A DNA stretch of 33,706 nt from GCA-2861595 sp035536185 (GTDB lineage: Bacteria; Actinomycetota; Acidimicrobiia; Acidimicrobiales; GCA-2861595): the NCBI GenBank assembly GCA_035536185.1, contig DATLOM010000051.1:1-33706 (forward strand), given 5' to 3'. Below, piece by piece: positions 1-7,141 of this stretch (within the stretch, counting starts at the first letter, position 1; each line of letters opens with the position of its first letter). The notes below the pieces were generated by a model, which did no database searches, was not told the DNA's origin, and worked only from the letters and a program-made list of their open reading frames with translations. A program made the position numbers and the translations under genes.

Positions 1-87
1 AGCCGGCCGGTGCTTGGCAGCACCAAAAGGCTGGAAGGGCCGCTGACCCCGACCGGTGGATACCGGCCAGGAGGAGCACGTCCTCAG

Positions 88-894
88 CTACAACCGCGAC
101 TTTCGGTGAGCATCAAACGCGAGGTTCAGTGAGCACGGACAGCCGGCATCATCGAAGATGCCCGGGGCCGGACCGAGCAGCTCCCGTTCGTCACTGATGC
201 CAAAGGCGACCCGGTGCCGTTCGACCCTTGCCGCGGCGCGGCCCCAGGCGGCGGCCTCGAGTCCGCCCGCCGGGCGCTGGCCGAGATGACGGGGCAGGAC
301 GACCAATGAGTCCATCGACAACTGCTCGGCGCGGATCTCCAGGTCAGCGCGCAGGCGGGCCCGAACCCGGTGGTGGTCGCGCTCCAGCTCAGGGACCCTT
401 GAGAGCTGCTCTTTGGCATCGACGATCTCCCGCTGCAGGCGACGGCTCTTGGCCTCCAGGCCGCCGAGCTCCTCTTGGGCCTGGTCGATAGTGGCTCTGG
501 CCGCGTCGATGATCGAGTGGTCGCTCGAGATGTCGAAGCGGTGCCGGTGGCGCCTGAAGGGCCGGTCGTAGGAGGCCAGGCGCTGGTTGGCCCACTCGAT
601 GCGCTGACCCGCTGCTTTCATTGTCGACTCGACGCTGGCCCGCTGGCGTGCCGCGGCCATCAGGTCTCGCCCGGCCTGGTCGGCATCGAAGTGGATGCGG
701 GAGATGGCGGCGGTCAGTTCGTAGTCGGCCTCGAACAGGTCCCGCAGGGCCGCCGGCCGGAGCGGCGAGTTCGGCAGGGGTGGCGGTGCCTCCTCCTTGA
801 GCGTTGGTGCGGGCACGACCGCAGGCTGTGTGGGTTCGATGCGGCGGGTGGCACTGAGCTGTCCCGGCGCACGATGGCCGGCTCGTCGATCCAC
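88..894 (-). pseudogene. Frameshifted C-terminal part of the MobF relaxase
   Basis: This open frame overlaps the end of the relaxase frame and reads as its missing C-terminal region. It has a Pro-rich linker (TLKEEAPPPLPNSPLRP), then a charged, helical, coiled-coil-like stretch with LRDLFEADYELTAAISRI, ASYDRPFRRHRHR and LQREIVDAKEQLSRVPELE. This style of helical tail after the helicase is typical of actinobacterial MobF relaxases. The ATG at 894 lies inside the upstream reading frame and has no clear ribosome binding site, so it is unlikely to be an independent start. The last ~25 residues look unconserved, suggesting the gene end is also altered. Joining the frames gives a protein of about 1100 residues, a usual size for this family. 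Confidence 0.7.
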
Positions 895-3383
895 TCCCGG
901 GCCAACGCCTCGCCCAGCACCTCGATGGCGCTCCGCTGGCCGTCGGTGACCACGAAAGCCTCGTCGCTGTGACGGCCCCGGGTCATCGGCACGTACACAC
1001 CGGCGGTGCCCACGGGGGCGTCGAGGAACACCAGGGAGGTGTCCACGGTGCGGCCCTGGTTGGCGTGGCTGGTCTGGGCGTAGGCCAGCTCCACATGGGC
1101 CGCCACGTAGTCCTCAGGCAGGCGAGCCATCCCGGTGCGGCCGCTGACCATCAGGTCGCCTCCGTCGCCGATCCGGATGACCTCCCAGTGGTCCCGGTTC
1201 TTGACCATGTAGCCCCGGTCGGTGCGCAGCTGGCGGTCGTTGCGCCGGGTGGCCACCACGTCGCCGACATGAATCTCGTAGGAGCCGGTGAGCACGTGAG
1301 GGCCAGCCATGTCGATCTCGCCGGCGGCCGCCAGAAGCCACTGGGCCCGGCGGTTGAGATCGGCTACCGCCTCCACAGTGGGCGCCATCATGGCCACCTC
1401 CTCGCCCCGGCTGCGCGCTTGCCACCAGGCATCGACCACGGCGGTGGCCATAGCCGAACGGGAGCCGGCGTGAAGGCGACCGTGGTGGTCGTAGGTCTGA
1501 AGCACCGAGGCGTCGCCTCGACGCAGACCCAGGCTGGCCTCGCGCTCCCATGAGCTGGCGAAGCGCCGCACCCGGTCGAGCTCGAGGGCGCCGAAGCACT
1601 CGACCAGGTGGGCGAACATGCCCGAGCGCCCCACGGCGGAGAACTGGAGGGGATCTCCCACCAGCACCAGACGCCACCCCCGCCGATCAGCAAGGTCGGC
1701 CAGCTCGGCCAGCTTGGGCGTGGGCACCATGGCCGATTCATCGATCACCACGGTGGCGCCGGCGGGAAGGTCGAACTCGCGCTGTGGCGCTCGGGCCAAG
1801 CGGTGCTCGATGAGCAGCTTGTCGATGGTGTCGGCACCCACTCCGGTCTCTGCGCCGAGCACCTCGGCTGCGGTGGCCGAAGGGGCCACGCCGAACACCG
1901 CCCGGCCCTCGGCCCGCAGCTGGGCCACCGCCGGGGCCAACGCGGTGGTCTTGTCCGTACCGGCGGGGCCGACCACCAGCACCAGCTCCCTGGTGCCGGC
2001 CACCGCAGCGGCGACCTCCCGCTGAGGACCGCTCAGCTCCAGAGTTGTGCGCCGGGCGGCGGAGACGGCATCGACACCGCCGACCTCTATGCGCTTGTCG
2101 GCCCATAGGACCAGCGCCTCCTCCTGGGCCACGATGGCCGGCGTGCTCAAAGCCCGGTGCAGCACCGACTCGCTGACGGGGCGACCGTCGCGCCGCAGCG
2201 CCACTCCCTCAGGCACCGGCGGGGCCAGCTCCACCATGTGGGTGTCGATGACATCGGCGGCCAACTCCTCCAGCCACCCCACCAGGCGCCCGGGCTCCTC
2301 GGTCGCCGAAGGGGGGACCGCGGCGGCCAGCTCACGGACCACCTCAGCGGCGCGCCAGGTGGACTGGCCCTCGGCCAAGGCCCCCAGGGCGGCAGCGACG
2401 ACCTCGGTCCTGCTGGTTTCGTGGATGGGACGCGAGTCAACCTCCGCGTTTACCGCCTCGGCTACGACCCGCTCCGGCTCGTAGCCAATGGCCCGGGCCT
2501 GGTCGGCCCACTGCTCATGCAGCGCCTCGGCGTCAACGCCGTGGACCTTGGCGGGGCGGCTGTCGGTGACCGCCTCCCGCTCTAGCCGCCACCGCTCCCG
2601 CTGAGTGGGCTGGCGGCCGAAGGCAGCCTCGAAGCGCTCCAGCTTCTCCTCCAAACGGGCCTCGACCTGGCCGGTGCGGGTGGAGAACTCAGCCAGCACC
2701 TCAGGGGGGACGGTTGCGATCTCGGCGATGGCGTTCGTCGGCTCGTTCCACTCCACCCCCAGGCGGCGACGCAGCTCGGCGCGGAGGGCGGCGTGGTAGA
2801 GGGCGGAGAGGGTGCGCTGGTCGTGCTTGATGAGGCGGGCGTCAAGAGCCAGCCAGCGACCGTCGGTTGAGCGCACCCGGTTGGCGATGACCACGTGGGT
2901 ATGCAGTTGAGGGTCGAGGGTCCGGCTGGTGTGCTGGCGGAAGGTCGCGGCCACGATGCCCTCGGCGTCGAATACCCCGATCTCGCCCTGGTGGCGGTAG
3001 CGGGTATGGGCATGGGCCTCCACCCACTCGACCAGCGCGGCCACCGCCGCGTCATGTGACTCCAGCACCGCCTGGCGGGTGGGGCCATCGCCGAGGGCGA
3101 ACAGGACCGAGACAGATCTCGGTGCCGACGCGGTCATGTCGAAGCCCCGCGCCGTGTGGTCTCCGTAACGGCGGCCGAGGTGGGCTCCCGTCTCGGGGTG
3201 CAGGCCGGCCATGAGGGCCAGGAACGCCTCGTCGTCGACCTCGCCGGCCAGGTCGAGCAGCTCGGCGCCCCTCCCGTGCCAGCGTCCCGGCGGCTCGCCG
3301 GCATCCAGGTAGTAGCTGGGCAGGTTCTCCACGTAGTAGGCGCCGGCGTCTGCTCCTTTCAGGGTCTGGACCCGAACGGTCAT
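714..3383 (-). CDS. MobF/TrwC-family conjugative relaxase-helicase, 3' end frameshifted
   Basis: This protein should nick the origin of transfer of a conjugative element and unwind the DNA. The N-terminal relaxase domain shows paired tyrosines (Y16/Y17 and Y24/Y25) and the metal-binding histidine set H151, H161 and H163 in HTSRTLDPQLHTH, at nearly the same positions as in R388 TrwC. A RecD-like helicase follows, with a Walker A-like loop near residues 472-480 reading GPAGTDKTT and a DEXX-like VIDESAM. The Walker A loop has Asp where Gly is expected before the catalytic Lys. The start is the ATG at 3383, because residues upstream of MTVRVQ do not look like the family. The last ~45 codons of this frame are basic nonsense; the natural C-terminus continues in another frame (88-894), so a single-base indel near 840-890 is likely. 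The gene is probably non-functional, or the assembly carries an error here. Confidence 0.9.
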   Translation of the reverse strand: MTVRVQTLKGADAGAYYVENLPSYYLDAGEPPGRWHGRGAELLDLAGEVDDEAFLALMAGLHPETGAHLGRRYGDHTARGFDMTASAPRSVSVLFALGDGPTRQAVLESHDAAVAALVEWVEAHAHTRYRHQGEIGVFDAEGIVAATFRQHTSRTLDPQLHTHVVIANRVRSTDGRWLALDARLIKHDQRTLSALYHAALRAELRRRLGVEWNEPTNAIAEIATVPPEVLAEFSTRTGQVEARLEEKLERFEAAFGRQPTQRERWRLEREAVTDSRPAKVHGVDAEALHEQWADQARAIGYEPERVVAEAVNAEVDSRPIHETSRTEVVAAALGALAEGQSTWRAAEVVRELAAAVPPSATEEPGRLVGWLEELAADVIDTHMVELAPPVPEGVALRRDGRPVSESVLHRALSTPAIVAQEEALVLWADKRIEVGGVDAVSAARRTTLELSGPQREVAAAVAGTRELVLVVGPAGTDKTTALAPAVAQLRAEGRAVFGVAPSATAAEVLGAETGVGADTIDKLLIEHRLARAPQREFDLPAGATVVIDESAMVPTPKLAELADLADRRGWRLVLVGDPLQFSAVGRSGMFAHLVECFGALELDRVRRFASSWEREASLGLRRGDASVLQTYDHHGRLHAGSRSAMATAVVDAWWQARSRGEEVAMMAPTVEAVADLNRRAQWLLAAAGEIDMAGPHVLTGSYEIHVGDVVATRRNDRQLRTDRGYMVKNRDHWEVIRIGDGGDLMVSGRTGMARLPEDYVAAHVELAYAQTSHANQGRTVDTSLVFLDAPVGTAGVYVPMTRGRHSDEAFVVTDGQRSAIEVLGEALAREWIDEPAIVRRDSSVPPAASNPHSLRSCPHQRSRRRHRHPCRTRRSGRRPCGTCSRPTTN

Positions 3384-3521
3384 CGGTGACCGCCCCTCGC
3401 TATGGGCACGGAACCTCAACGGGATCCTCAACGCCGGGTGCGGAGGCACAACTGTGCACTCGTCTGTCAGTGGTTGAGACGGGGGCGGGAGGAAGGGTCA
3501 TGAGGGAGGGGGTGACCGGGG
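3384..3521. other. Gap upstream of the relaxase gene; possible oriT location
   Basis: This 138-bp stretch lies between the regulator gene and the relaxase start. MobF origins of transfer often lie next to the relaxase gene, so this is where an oriT would be sought. It contains a short inverted repeat (GCACA-AC-TGTGC) near 3447 and two copies of CCTCAACG within 20 bp. These are weak signals and I cannot identify a nic site. A purine-rich GAGGGG about 9 bases before the ATG at 3383 may serve as the ribosome binding site of the relaxase. Confidence 0.25.
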
Positions 3522-3797
3522 TCAGAAGAGGGTCGGGGAAGTGGAAGATGTGGTGGAGCGGGTGTTGCGGGTGTTGCGGGTGTTGCGGGTGTTGCGGGTG
3601 CGGGTGCGGGAAGGGGTGCGAGCGAGGGAGACGGAGATGGCTGTCTCGGTCAGGTCGATCACGTAGCTCGGAGCCGCCGCCTCGCCCGCCGCCGTGGAGA
3701 CGGCGCGACGTACCACCCCGGCCCGCACCAGCTGGCGCAGCCGGCGATGCACGGTGTCCTTGGAGATGAAGCCAAGTCGACCGGCGATCTGGCGCAC
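3522..3797 (-). CDS. Winged-helix/HTH regulator with a low-complexity tail, probably 5'-truncated
   Basis: The first ~35 residues form a DNA-binding winged-helix unit (RQIAGRLGFISKDTVHRRL followed by RQLVRAGVVRR), as in small regulators that control mobile-element genes. The tail degenerates into Thr-Arg-Asn repeats encoded by a 9-bp tandem repeat. The only usable start in the frame is the GTG at 3797. However, the frame stays open to about 3870 and the sequence just upstream (ALRRRPRG) looks like the natural beginning of the HTH domain, so the true 5' end may be lost. It lies immediately upstream of the relaxase on the same strand and could regulate it. DNA binding is an inference from the motif. 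Confidence 0.5.
   Translation of the reverse strand: MRQIAGRLGFISKDTVHRRLRQLVRAGVVRRAVSTAAGEAAAPSYVIDLTETAISVSLARTPSRTRTRNTRNTRNTRNTRSTTSSTSPTLF
3560..3610. repeat. 9-bp tandem repeat GGGTGTTGC x4 with degenerate continuation
   Basis: Four perfect copies of GGGTGTTGC run from 3560 to 3595, followed by a degenerate GGGTGC continuation to 3610. The repeat lies in the 3' end of the HTH gene and codes for Thr-Arg-Asn units on the minus strand. The unit length is a multiple of three, so copy number can change without shifting the frame. Confidence 0.9.
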
Positions 3798-3871
3798 CCC
3801 CCGAGGACGGCGCCGGAGGGCTAGCCACGCCGGACGCCACCTCCGGTGGTTGGCCCTGGGAGTACCTGCTC

Positions 3872-4270
3872 ATGCTGGTGTGGGGGCATGCCGCCAACTT
3901 CCCGATCGTGGCCGACCGGGCCGCACCCTGGGCGCACGTCTCTCCGCTCCTCAACGTCCCCCACAACGATCCGGTGGAGGGGGCACCCGACGACGCCACC
4001 CTCGCCCGCCTGGTCGGTGGCCGCCAGCGCCTGAAGCCCGAGGACCTGCTTGCCGTCGCCTTCAACGGGCTGGCCCGCCGGCGCATGCGCGGGGCGCCGC
4101 TACCGGGTCAGGAAGTAGCTGCCCTCGCCTCGAACCTGCGCGGCCTGGCCGACGCGCTGGACGCCTTCAACAACGACTCGCCCGGAGCGTTCTTCGATGC
4201 CGACGCGGTCCGCAAGCTTCACGGCCGTGACGCTGACGACGGAGACGAACCCAGTAGCGACCGTTCCTGA
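3872..4270 (+). CDS. Hypothetical protein, probably 5'-truncated
   Basis: I do not recognise this family. The 132-residue product is acidic toward the C-terminus and soluble, with no signal peptide or TM segment. It contains LMLVWGHAANFPIVADRAA, LLNVPHNDPVEGAPDD and a helical second half (PEDLLAVAFNGLARRRMRG). The frame is open upstream to about 3770, and the in-frame residues before the ATG (GGWPWEYL) look protein-like. The present ATG is therefore probably internal to an original longer gene. It runs head to head against, and overlaps, the open frame of the HTH gene on the other strand, consistent with a rearrangement junction near 3800-3840. Its stop codon lies inside a 37-bp segment that recurs at 5037-5074. 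Confidence 0.5.
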   Translation: MLVWGHAANFPIVADRAAPWAHVSPLLNVPHNDPVEGAPDDATLARLVGGRQRLKPEDLLAVAFNGLARRRMRGAPLPGQEVAALASNLRGLADALDAFNNDSPGAFFDADAVRKLHGRDADDGDEPSSDRS

Positions 4271-4284
4271 GCGCCAGCTATCGG
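4248..4284 (+). repeat. Imperfect direct repeat, copy 1
   Basis: Three blocks, AACCCAGTAGC, TCCTGA and CAGCTATCGG, occur here and again at 5037-5074 in the same order, orientation and spacing (one base of length difference). The copy overlaps the stop codon of the upstream hypothetical gene and the last codons of the DUF5615 gene. The two copies bracket the toxin-antitoxin pair and the integrase scrap. Confidence 0.7.
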
Positions 4285-4655
4285 ATGCGGTCGACCGGGA
4301 GGTTCCGGACTCGAACCCAGCTCCGACTGATCGACGCGATCGCGCCCGCGTTGAGGTCGTCCGCGAGCTGCGGCAGGTTCGCCAGGATGAGCGCTGCCTG
4401 TTCCGATGGGCCGAGGTGGTCCGATGACCGGAGGAGCACGACGGACGGCTTCGCGAGCCCGCCGATCGCCAGTAGCGCGCCGAAGTCAGCGTCGGCCGTC
4501 AAGATCACGCGGTCGTCGTTCGCCGCTTCGTCGAGAATCCGGTCATCGTCAGCGGTGAAAAGGCCCCGATCGATGACGTGGACGGAATCGTGGCCGGCGT
4601 CGCGTAGTGCTGCTGCTACGACCGGCGACAGGTTTGCGTCGACGAGGAATCTCAT
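4278..4655 (-). CDS. DUF5615 PIN-like toxin of a type II toxin-antitoxin pair
   Basis: This 125-residue protein has the DUF5615/Mut7-C-like PIN fold pattern. It begins MRFLVDANLSPVVAAALRDAG with an early Asp, then DRGLFTADDDRILDEA, then ILTADADFGALL. The conserved acidic residues are those expected to bind metal in a PIN-type RNase. DUF5615 proteins are regularly paired with DUF433 proteins and are thought to act as toxins. The start is the ATG at 4655, which overlaps the stop codon of the upstream DUF433 gene by four bases (ATGA). The frame continues further upstream but that part is nonsense overlapping DUF433. RNase activity is an inference from family membership. Confidence 0.85.
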   Translation of the reverse strand: MRFLVDANLSPVVAAALRDAGHDSVHVIDRGLFTADDDRILDEAANDDRVILTADADFGALLAIGGLAKPSVVLLRSSDHLGPSEQAALILANLPQLADDLNAGAIASISRSWVRVRNLPVDRIR

Positions 4656-4879
4656 CCGGCCGCCCGCGGAAGCTCTCGCTCCTGCGCGGCGACGGCGGCC
4701 CACTCGAGGGCAGCGAAGATGTCCTCACGTTGGAGGTACGGGTAGTCGGCGAGCACTTCGTCGACCGTGCGGCCGGCGGCGAGCTGGCCCAGGACCGCAG
4801 AGACTGTCACCCGCGTGTCGCGGATGCAGGGGAGGCCCCGCATGCGCTTCGGATCGACTGTGATGCGCTCGAACGGCAC
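4652..4879 (-). CDS. DUF433 antitoxin
   Basis: This 75-residue protein is a typical DUF433 member: ITVDPKRMRGLPCIRDTRVTV, VLGQLAAGRTVDEVLADYPYL and IFAALEWAA. DUF433 proteins carry a helix-turn-helix and are the proposed antitoxins of DUF5615 toxins. The gene precedes the toxin and overlaps it by four bases, which supports coupled translation. The start is a GTG at 4879. On this strand a TAGCCT hexamer (4886-4891) lies six bases before it, consistent with a leaderless transcript that begins at the start codon. Confidence 0.85.
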   Translation of the reverse strand: MPFERITVDPKRMRGLPCIRDTRVTVSAVLGQLAAGRTVDEVLADYPYLQREDIFAALEWAAVAAQERELPRAAG

Positions 4880-4926
4880 GCACCAAGGCTACCGATCAGC
4901 GGAGTACGTGAAGGCGTTTCAACGTT

Positions 4927-5022
4927 TCAGCTTTGGTCCGCACTGAAGCCGTCCAGCGCCGAGGGCAGCGCCAGCGCCTCATCGGCGGAGTCCACGGCGC
5001 GGGCGTAGACGCGACTACGTGC
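4927..5022 (-). pseudogene. 3'-end fragment of a tyrosine recombinase gene
   Basis: Read on the minus strand, this encodes RVYARAVDSADEALAL, then PSALDGFSADQS and a stop. That is the C-terminus of an actinobacterial phage-type integrase, beginning at the catalytic-Tyr motif RVYA. The nucleotides 4966-5013 match 7416-7463, in the intact integrase gene, at 46 of 48 positions. The similarity ends abruptly at 5013, just before the Tyr motif, and no catalytic domain precedes it. This is a remnant of a second integrase of the same subfamily. Confidence 0.8.
4966..5013 (+). repeat. 48-bp near-identical direct repeat, copy 1
   Basis: This segment and 7416-7463 are in the same orientation and differ at two positions (4979 T versus 7429 C; 5000 C versus 7450 T). 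Both encode the C-terminal RVYA(H/R)AVDSAD(G/E)ALAL segment of an integrase on the minus strand. The copies are 2450 bp apart and bracket the sigma factor/kelch pair. Confidence 0.9.
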
Positions 5023-5036
5023 GGGCGGCGGAGAGC

Positions 5037-5074
5037 AACCCAGTAGCAAAAGGGTCCTGAAGGTCAGCTATCGG
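5037..5074 (+). repeat. Imperfect direct repeat, copy 2
   Basis: This is the second copy of the AACCCAGTAGC / TCCTGA / CAGCTATCGG block set described at 4248-4284, 789 bp downstream in the same orientation. No gene uses it here. Confidence 0.7.
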
Positions 5075-5262
5075 TTGAGTGCGCCAGCGGGTCTCGGCCC
5101 ACGAGGTGCAGATGCTGGTCCGCTGGACCGGGAAGAACCCGCACGAGCCTGCAAGGTACAACGACCGTCAGGGCAACGCTCAGCCTGTTCGGGAAATTGC
5201 CGTCAATGCCGGCGACAGTCTTTTCTTGCCACAGGTGGGGCGACCAGCGCGTCATCACTGCG

Positions 5263-5763
5263 ATGACGATCCGTAAATTGGAGCAGCCGGGCTGTCACGC
5301 TGATGCCGTGGAGTGGCCGCCCGAGCTCGTCCTGCTGTACGAGCGGGAGTACCGGTCCCTCGTTCAACAGGTCTACATGTTGCTTGGCAACCGGTCAGAG
5401 GCCGAGGAAATCGTCCAGGATGCCGTCTTGACAATGTGCCAGAAATGGTCCAGCGTCGATCATCCGGCGGCGTACCTGCGCCGGTCGGTGGTGAATGGTG
5501 GCTTGGGCCGCCTGCGACGGAGGGAAGCGGCGGCACGTCGACGGCCAGACCCGCCACCTGCGGGAGAACCGGCCCACCTCGTGGAGTTACACGACGTTCT
5601 CCTCCGACTCCCCGAGCGGCAGCGCGCCGCGATCGTCCTTCGGTACGTCGCCGACCTGGCGGATGACGAAATCGCGCAGATCTTGACCTGCCGACGGGCA
5701 ACCGTGCGCTCACTGGTGGCTCGTGGTCTTACTTCTCTTCGACTGGAGGTTGCCCGTGACTGA
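5263..5763 (+). CDS. SigE-family (ECF-like) RNA polymerase sigma factor
   Basis: This 166-residue protein directs RNA polymerase to its own promoter set. Region 2 is seen in LLYEREYRSLVQQVYMLLG, EAEEIVQDAVLTMCQKW and AAYLRRSVVNGG. Region 4 is seen in LLRLPERQRAAIVLRYVADL followed by the HTH DDEIAQILTCRRATVRSLVARG. Size and motifs fit the actinobacterial SigE-family group of ECF-like sigma factors. The start is uncertain: the ATG at 5263 has no ribosome binding site, and a GTG at 5308 is an alternative, with a TAAATT hexamer at 5274-5279 that could be its -10. The stop codon lies inside the next gene, which starts 8 bases earlier at a GTG with a strong GGAGG, so the two are translationally coupled. 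Confidence 0.9.
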   Translation: MTIRKLEQPGCHADAVEWPPELVLLYEREYRSLVQQVYMLLGNRSEAEEIVQDAVLTMCQKWSSVDHPAAYLRRSVVNGGLGRLRRREAAARRRPDPPPAGEPAHLVELHDVLLRLPERQRAAIVLRYVADLADDEIAQILTCRRATVRSLVARGLTSLRLEVARD

Positions 5764-7141
5764 CCGACGGACTATTGATGATGATCTGCGCAGGATCGCC
5801 CGCTGGGGAGATCCCGGTCAAGTACCAGAGCTTCCCGACAGAAGTCCACCTGCCTGCTACGCCGCCATTGAGACCCGTTCGAGTCGTAGTCGGGTTCTGG
5901 TGGTCGCGGCCCTCGTCGTCGCAATCCTTGCGTCCAGTGCGATGCTCTCTCTTCGCAAGTCGTCCGCGCCGGTTGCCGCTGCACAAGGCACATGGCGGCA
6001 CATGGCAAATAGTCCTTTATCACCGCGGGTCAACCCTGCTGGCCTGTGGACTGGCTCGGAGCTTCTGGTGTTCGGCGGCTCCACTGTCGACGAGCGCCCC
6101 TTGCTCGACGGCGCCGCGTACACCTCGAAGACGGATAGTTGGCGGAAGCTGGCCCCTTTTCCGTTCGAAGGCGCCGGGCTGTGGAGGGATGGCCTGCCTG
6201 TGTGGACCGGGTCGGAGGCGCTTTTCTTCATCCGGGTGGCACCGCTTCAGTCGGGTACAGGTACACGGGATTGGGACATGGTTGCCTACGATCCCAAAGG
6301 CGATCGGTGGAGGAGGGTGTTGGAGGCGCGGTTCACCGAACCGCGGGAAGACGTGTTGGTACCGAACTCCCCCGTACCGCTGCATTTGCCCTGGGCGGCG
6401 GCCTGGATAGAGGGCTCATTGGTAATCGTTGGAGGGCACCCCGACGCAGGCAGCCACGTTTGGGTGAAAATGAACATCGGGGACAAGAGCTGGGGCCCCA
6501 CCGTGCCGCTTCCGGACAGCGGCCCCAACTTCCGTGCGACGCTGATGGCCACGGACGGCCGCCGCATGTTGTCCTCAGATGATGGGATATTCGTAGCTGA
6601 CCGGGACGTTCCGGCCTTCTTGATCCATCCCTCCGCCGGTTCGGTTGCCAGGGTGCCGCTGCCGCAGAAGCCCAGCAGGAGATATCTGAATTCGACGGGT
6701 AGTAGACTGGCAGCAGCTGGCGGCCGTTTCGTTCACATTGGAGCCATCAGCCGCATCGAACGGCCGGGCGACCTCCGACGTACTGCCTACGTCCTCAACC
6801 CCGCATCCGCGAGATGGAGACGGGCGACACCGCCACCTGACTCACCCGTCCTCCCCTCCGCGGCGCTTGTTGGTACTCCATATGGGATCTTCCTCCTGGG
6901 CGGACTAGAAGGAGGCGCAGGTGGACTTGAGTGGGATGGTGCAACAGCGGTAGCAGCGGACCTAGAACTACGTCGTTGGTCGAAGCTGCGTCGGCCGCCA
7001 ATCGATCTCCACCGGGTCGGCCACGTGGCGGTCTGGACCGGTCACGAGATCCTCGTGTGGGGGGGGTCGAACGACAGCGGGAACATGCCGCGCGCCAAGG
7101 TCCTTCCGTTCAGAGACGGAGCTCGTTACAGGATTCCTTAG
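5756..7141 (+). CDS. Single-pass membrane protein with extracytoplasmic kelch/galactose-oxidase-like propeller
   Basis: The 461-residue product has a ~45-residue cytoplasmic head (TDRRTIDDDLRRIARWGD), one TM helix around residues 47-67 (VLVVAALVVAILASSAMLSL) and a large outer domain. The outer domain has kelch-like strands such as GLWTGSELLVFGGSTVD, AAWIEGSLVIVGG, GIFLLGGLEGG and AVWTGHEILVWGGSN, typical of a beta-propeller. The GTG at 5756 is preceded by GGAGG seven bases away and overlaps the sigma factor stop. By position and topology it could be the membrane partner (anti-sigma or sensor) of the sigma factor: an outer propeller would sense and the short cytoplasmic head would bind sigma. 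That role is an inference; no known anti-sigma motif is visible. Confidence 0.8.
   Translation: MTDRRTIDDDLRRIARWGDPGQVPELPDRSPPACYAAIETRSSRSRVLVVAALVVAILASSAMLSLRKSSAPVAAAQGTWRHMANSPLSPRVNPAGLWTGSELLVFGGSTVDERPLLDGAAYTSKTDSWRKLAPFPFEGAGLWRDGLPVWTGSEALFFIRVAPLQSGTGTRDWDMVAYDPKGDRWRRVLEARFTEPREDVLVPNSPVPLHLPWAAAWIEGSLVIVGGHPDAGSHVWVKMNIGDKSWGPTVPLPDSGPNFRATLMATDGRRMLSSDDGIFVADRDVPAFLIHPSAGSVARVPLPQKPSRRYLNSTGSRLAAAGGRFVHIGAISRIERPGDLRRTAYVLNPASARWRRATPPPDSPVLPSAALVGTPYGIFLLGGLEGGAGGLEWDGATAVAADLELRRWSKLRRPPIDLHRVGHVAVWTGHEILVWGGSNDSGNMPRAKVLPFRDGARYRIP

Larger units (their letters stand above)
4880..5262. other. Gap holding an integrase scrap, a direct repeat and a doubtful small frame
   Basis: No intact gene is recognisable here. 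The stretch contains the leaderless-type -10 of the antitoxin (4886-4891), the integrase 3'-end scrap (4927-5022) and repeat copy 2 (5037-5074). A plus-strand open frame from a GTG at 5079 to 5276 (65 residues, including HEVQMLVRWTGKNPHEPARY and EIAVNAGDSLFLPQ) has a protein-like feel. It matches nothing I know and may be the tail of a lost gene. Confidence 0.6.

Noticed and set aside
1..132. Plus-strand open frame running in from the left edge to a stop at 130-132
   Set aside because: Too short, no recognisable motif, and it overlaps the relaxase C-terminal frame. A second plus frame ending at 107-109 is equally (un)convincing.
4300..4326. A GGTTCGAGTCC T-loop-like sequence on the minus strand, as in a tRNA
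   Set aside because: It lies inside the DUF5615 coding sequence (SWVRVRNLPVD) and no acceptor, D or anticodon arm can be folded around it.
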